Shown: one piece after another, positions 63,187 to 64,000 of the stretch
Layout: every line of letters starts with the position of its first letter
Numbering within the stretch: the first letter of the stretch is position 1
NCBI GenBank assembly: GCA_022510605.1
Contig: JAFLTB010000006.1
Span: forward strand, 1-64,000
Direction of reading: 5' to 3'
DNA: 64,000 bases
DNA from: Lachnospiraceae bacterium
GTDB taxonomy: Bacteria > Bacillota > Clostridia > Lachnospirales > Lachnospiraceae
Notes under the pieces: model-generated
Told to the model about the DNA's origin: nothing
The model's database searches: none
What the model saw: only the letters and a program-made list of their open reading frames with translations
Translations under genes and position numbers: made by a program

Positions 63187-63230
63187 GTTTAAACTCGGTA
63201 ATTATGGGGCGTGCCCATCCTAACCCCATT

Positions 63231-63293
63231 CCAGCCCAGCTGTATGGTGAGTTCAAGGAATATTTTCCGGGGAATGCGGTGGAGTATTTTGTG
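63231..63293 (+). pseudogene. uvrB: Short uvrB-like coding fragment
   Basis: Reads PAQLYGEFKEYFPGNAVEYFV, matching the UvrB N-terminal region AAQLYGEFKEYFPxNAVEYFVS. Confidence 0.75.
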
Positions 63294-63350
63294 ACCTGTA
63301 TTCGTGTAATGTACGAAATAATATTAAATAGAAAATTTTTAGGAGAAATT

Positions 63351-64000
63351 ATGGATAATAAGAAAAGTTTTGGCAAAATCAAATATCTATGTTTCATGGT
63401 ATTCGTATTGTTTGGTCTGTTAATTCCCGGCCATACTGTTTCTGCAAAGGAAGTAAATAAGGAGTGGGGCTATTTTACATATCTCTATGATAACAGCAAC
63501 GGGCTTTCCACATCCGAAGCAAACGCGGTTGCCCAGATGGGCATCGGATTCATCTGGATCGGAGGGTACAGCGGTTTGACGCGTTATGACGGAATCGAGT
63601 TCCATCACTTTGATCCGAACACAGGTATTGCCAGTGTCAATTGTCTGTATGTGGATTCCAAAAACCGTTTGTGGGTCGGAACAAATGATAGCGGCCTTGC
63701 GATGCGTCAATATGCGAAATTTCAATTTTGGGGAAGAAGTGATGGCTTAACGTCATTGTCTGTCCGTGCCATTTGCGAAGATGTGGCAGGTAATATCATT
63801 ATTGCGACAACAGAGGGAATGGCATATATTGATGGTGATGATAAATTACATATGATAAACGATTCCAGAATAAAAGAAAAATATGTCCGCCGCCTGAAAA
63901 CAGATGGGAACGGGATCATATACGGCTGTACCATAGACGGCTGTTTTTTTGCAATGGAAAATTTAGAATTGACTTCCTTTTATAGTGGAGAAGAAACGGG
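63351..64000 (+). CDS. Two-component regulator propeller protein, 3' end outside window
   Basis: Signal/TM then GLSTSEANAVAQMGIGFIWIGGYSGLTRYDG, DSKNRLWVGTNDSGLAM, SVRAICEDVAGNIIIATTEGMAYI; ATG after aggag. Confidence 0.85.
   Translation, partial: MDNKKSFGKIKYLCFMVFVLFGLLIPGHTVSAKEVNKEWGYFTYLYDNSNGLSTSEANAVAQMGIGFIWIGGYSGLTRYDGIEFHHFDPNTGIASVNCLYVDSKNRLWVGTNDSGLAMRQYAKFQFWGRSDGLTSLSVRAICEDVAGNIIIATTEGMAYIDGDDKLHMINDSRIKEKYVRRLKTDGNGIIYGCTIDGCFFAMENLELTSFYSGEET

Overview
The window looks like a Firmicutes genome, probably Lachnospiraceae-like (inferred from gene content and codon style; no database search was run). The central feature is a locus of about 34 kb (~16.1-50.1 kb) encoding a contractile injection system (CIS): AAA+ ATPase, SARP-type regulator, sheath, two tube proteins, hub-assembly/DUF6760 proteins, LysM baseplate protein, split hub/spike, gp25, two large baseplate proteins, tail protein I, DUF4255 (Pvc16-like) and a DUF4280 PAAR-like tip. 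It also carries unusual accessories: a 968-aa internally repetitive protein in the tape-measure position, a membrane-anchored MORN-repeat protein, a class III cyclase-like protein, a SpoIIE/PP2C-like sensor, and a GHKL/LytTR pair embedded in the structural genes. I see no capsid, terminase, holin or lysin genes, so this is not a prophage. The left flank has paired lipoproteins, a CotF/ferritin-like protein, AIM24, eda/kdgK, a macrodomain-SirTM-DUF5131 cluster, a MoxR/DUF58/transglutaminase operon, a gpsA remnant and an AAA_14/DUF4143 ATPase. The right flank has an antiporter, an alkaline-phosphatase-superfamily protein, a nucleotidyltransferase-aminotransferase fusion, an aryl-sulfate sulfotransferase, an HPr-like protein, a C1 peptidase and an HxxxDG acyltransferase. 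The main hunt results are: (i) a candidate programmed -1 frameshift joining the hub-assembly protein to DUF6760; (ii) a ~273-bp element with 28-bp terminal inverted repeats and nested perfect inverted repeats inside the CIS operon; (iii) a family of short dispersed palindromes; (iv) two terminator-like hairpins sharing one core with different outer stems; (v) possibly degenerate signalling enzymes; (vi) gpsA, uvrB and phosphatase gene scars.
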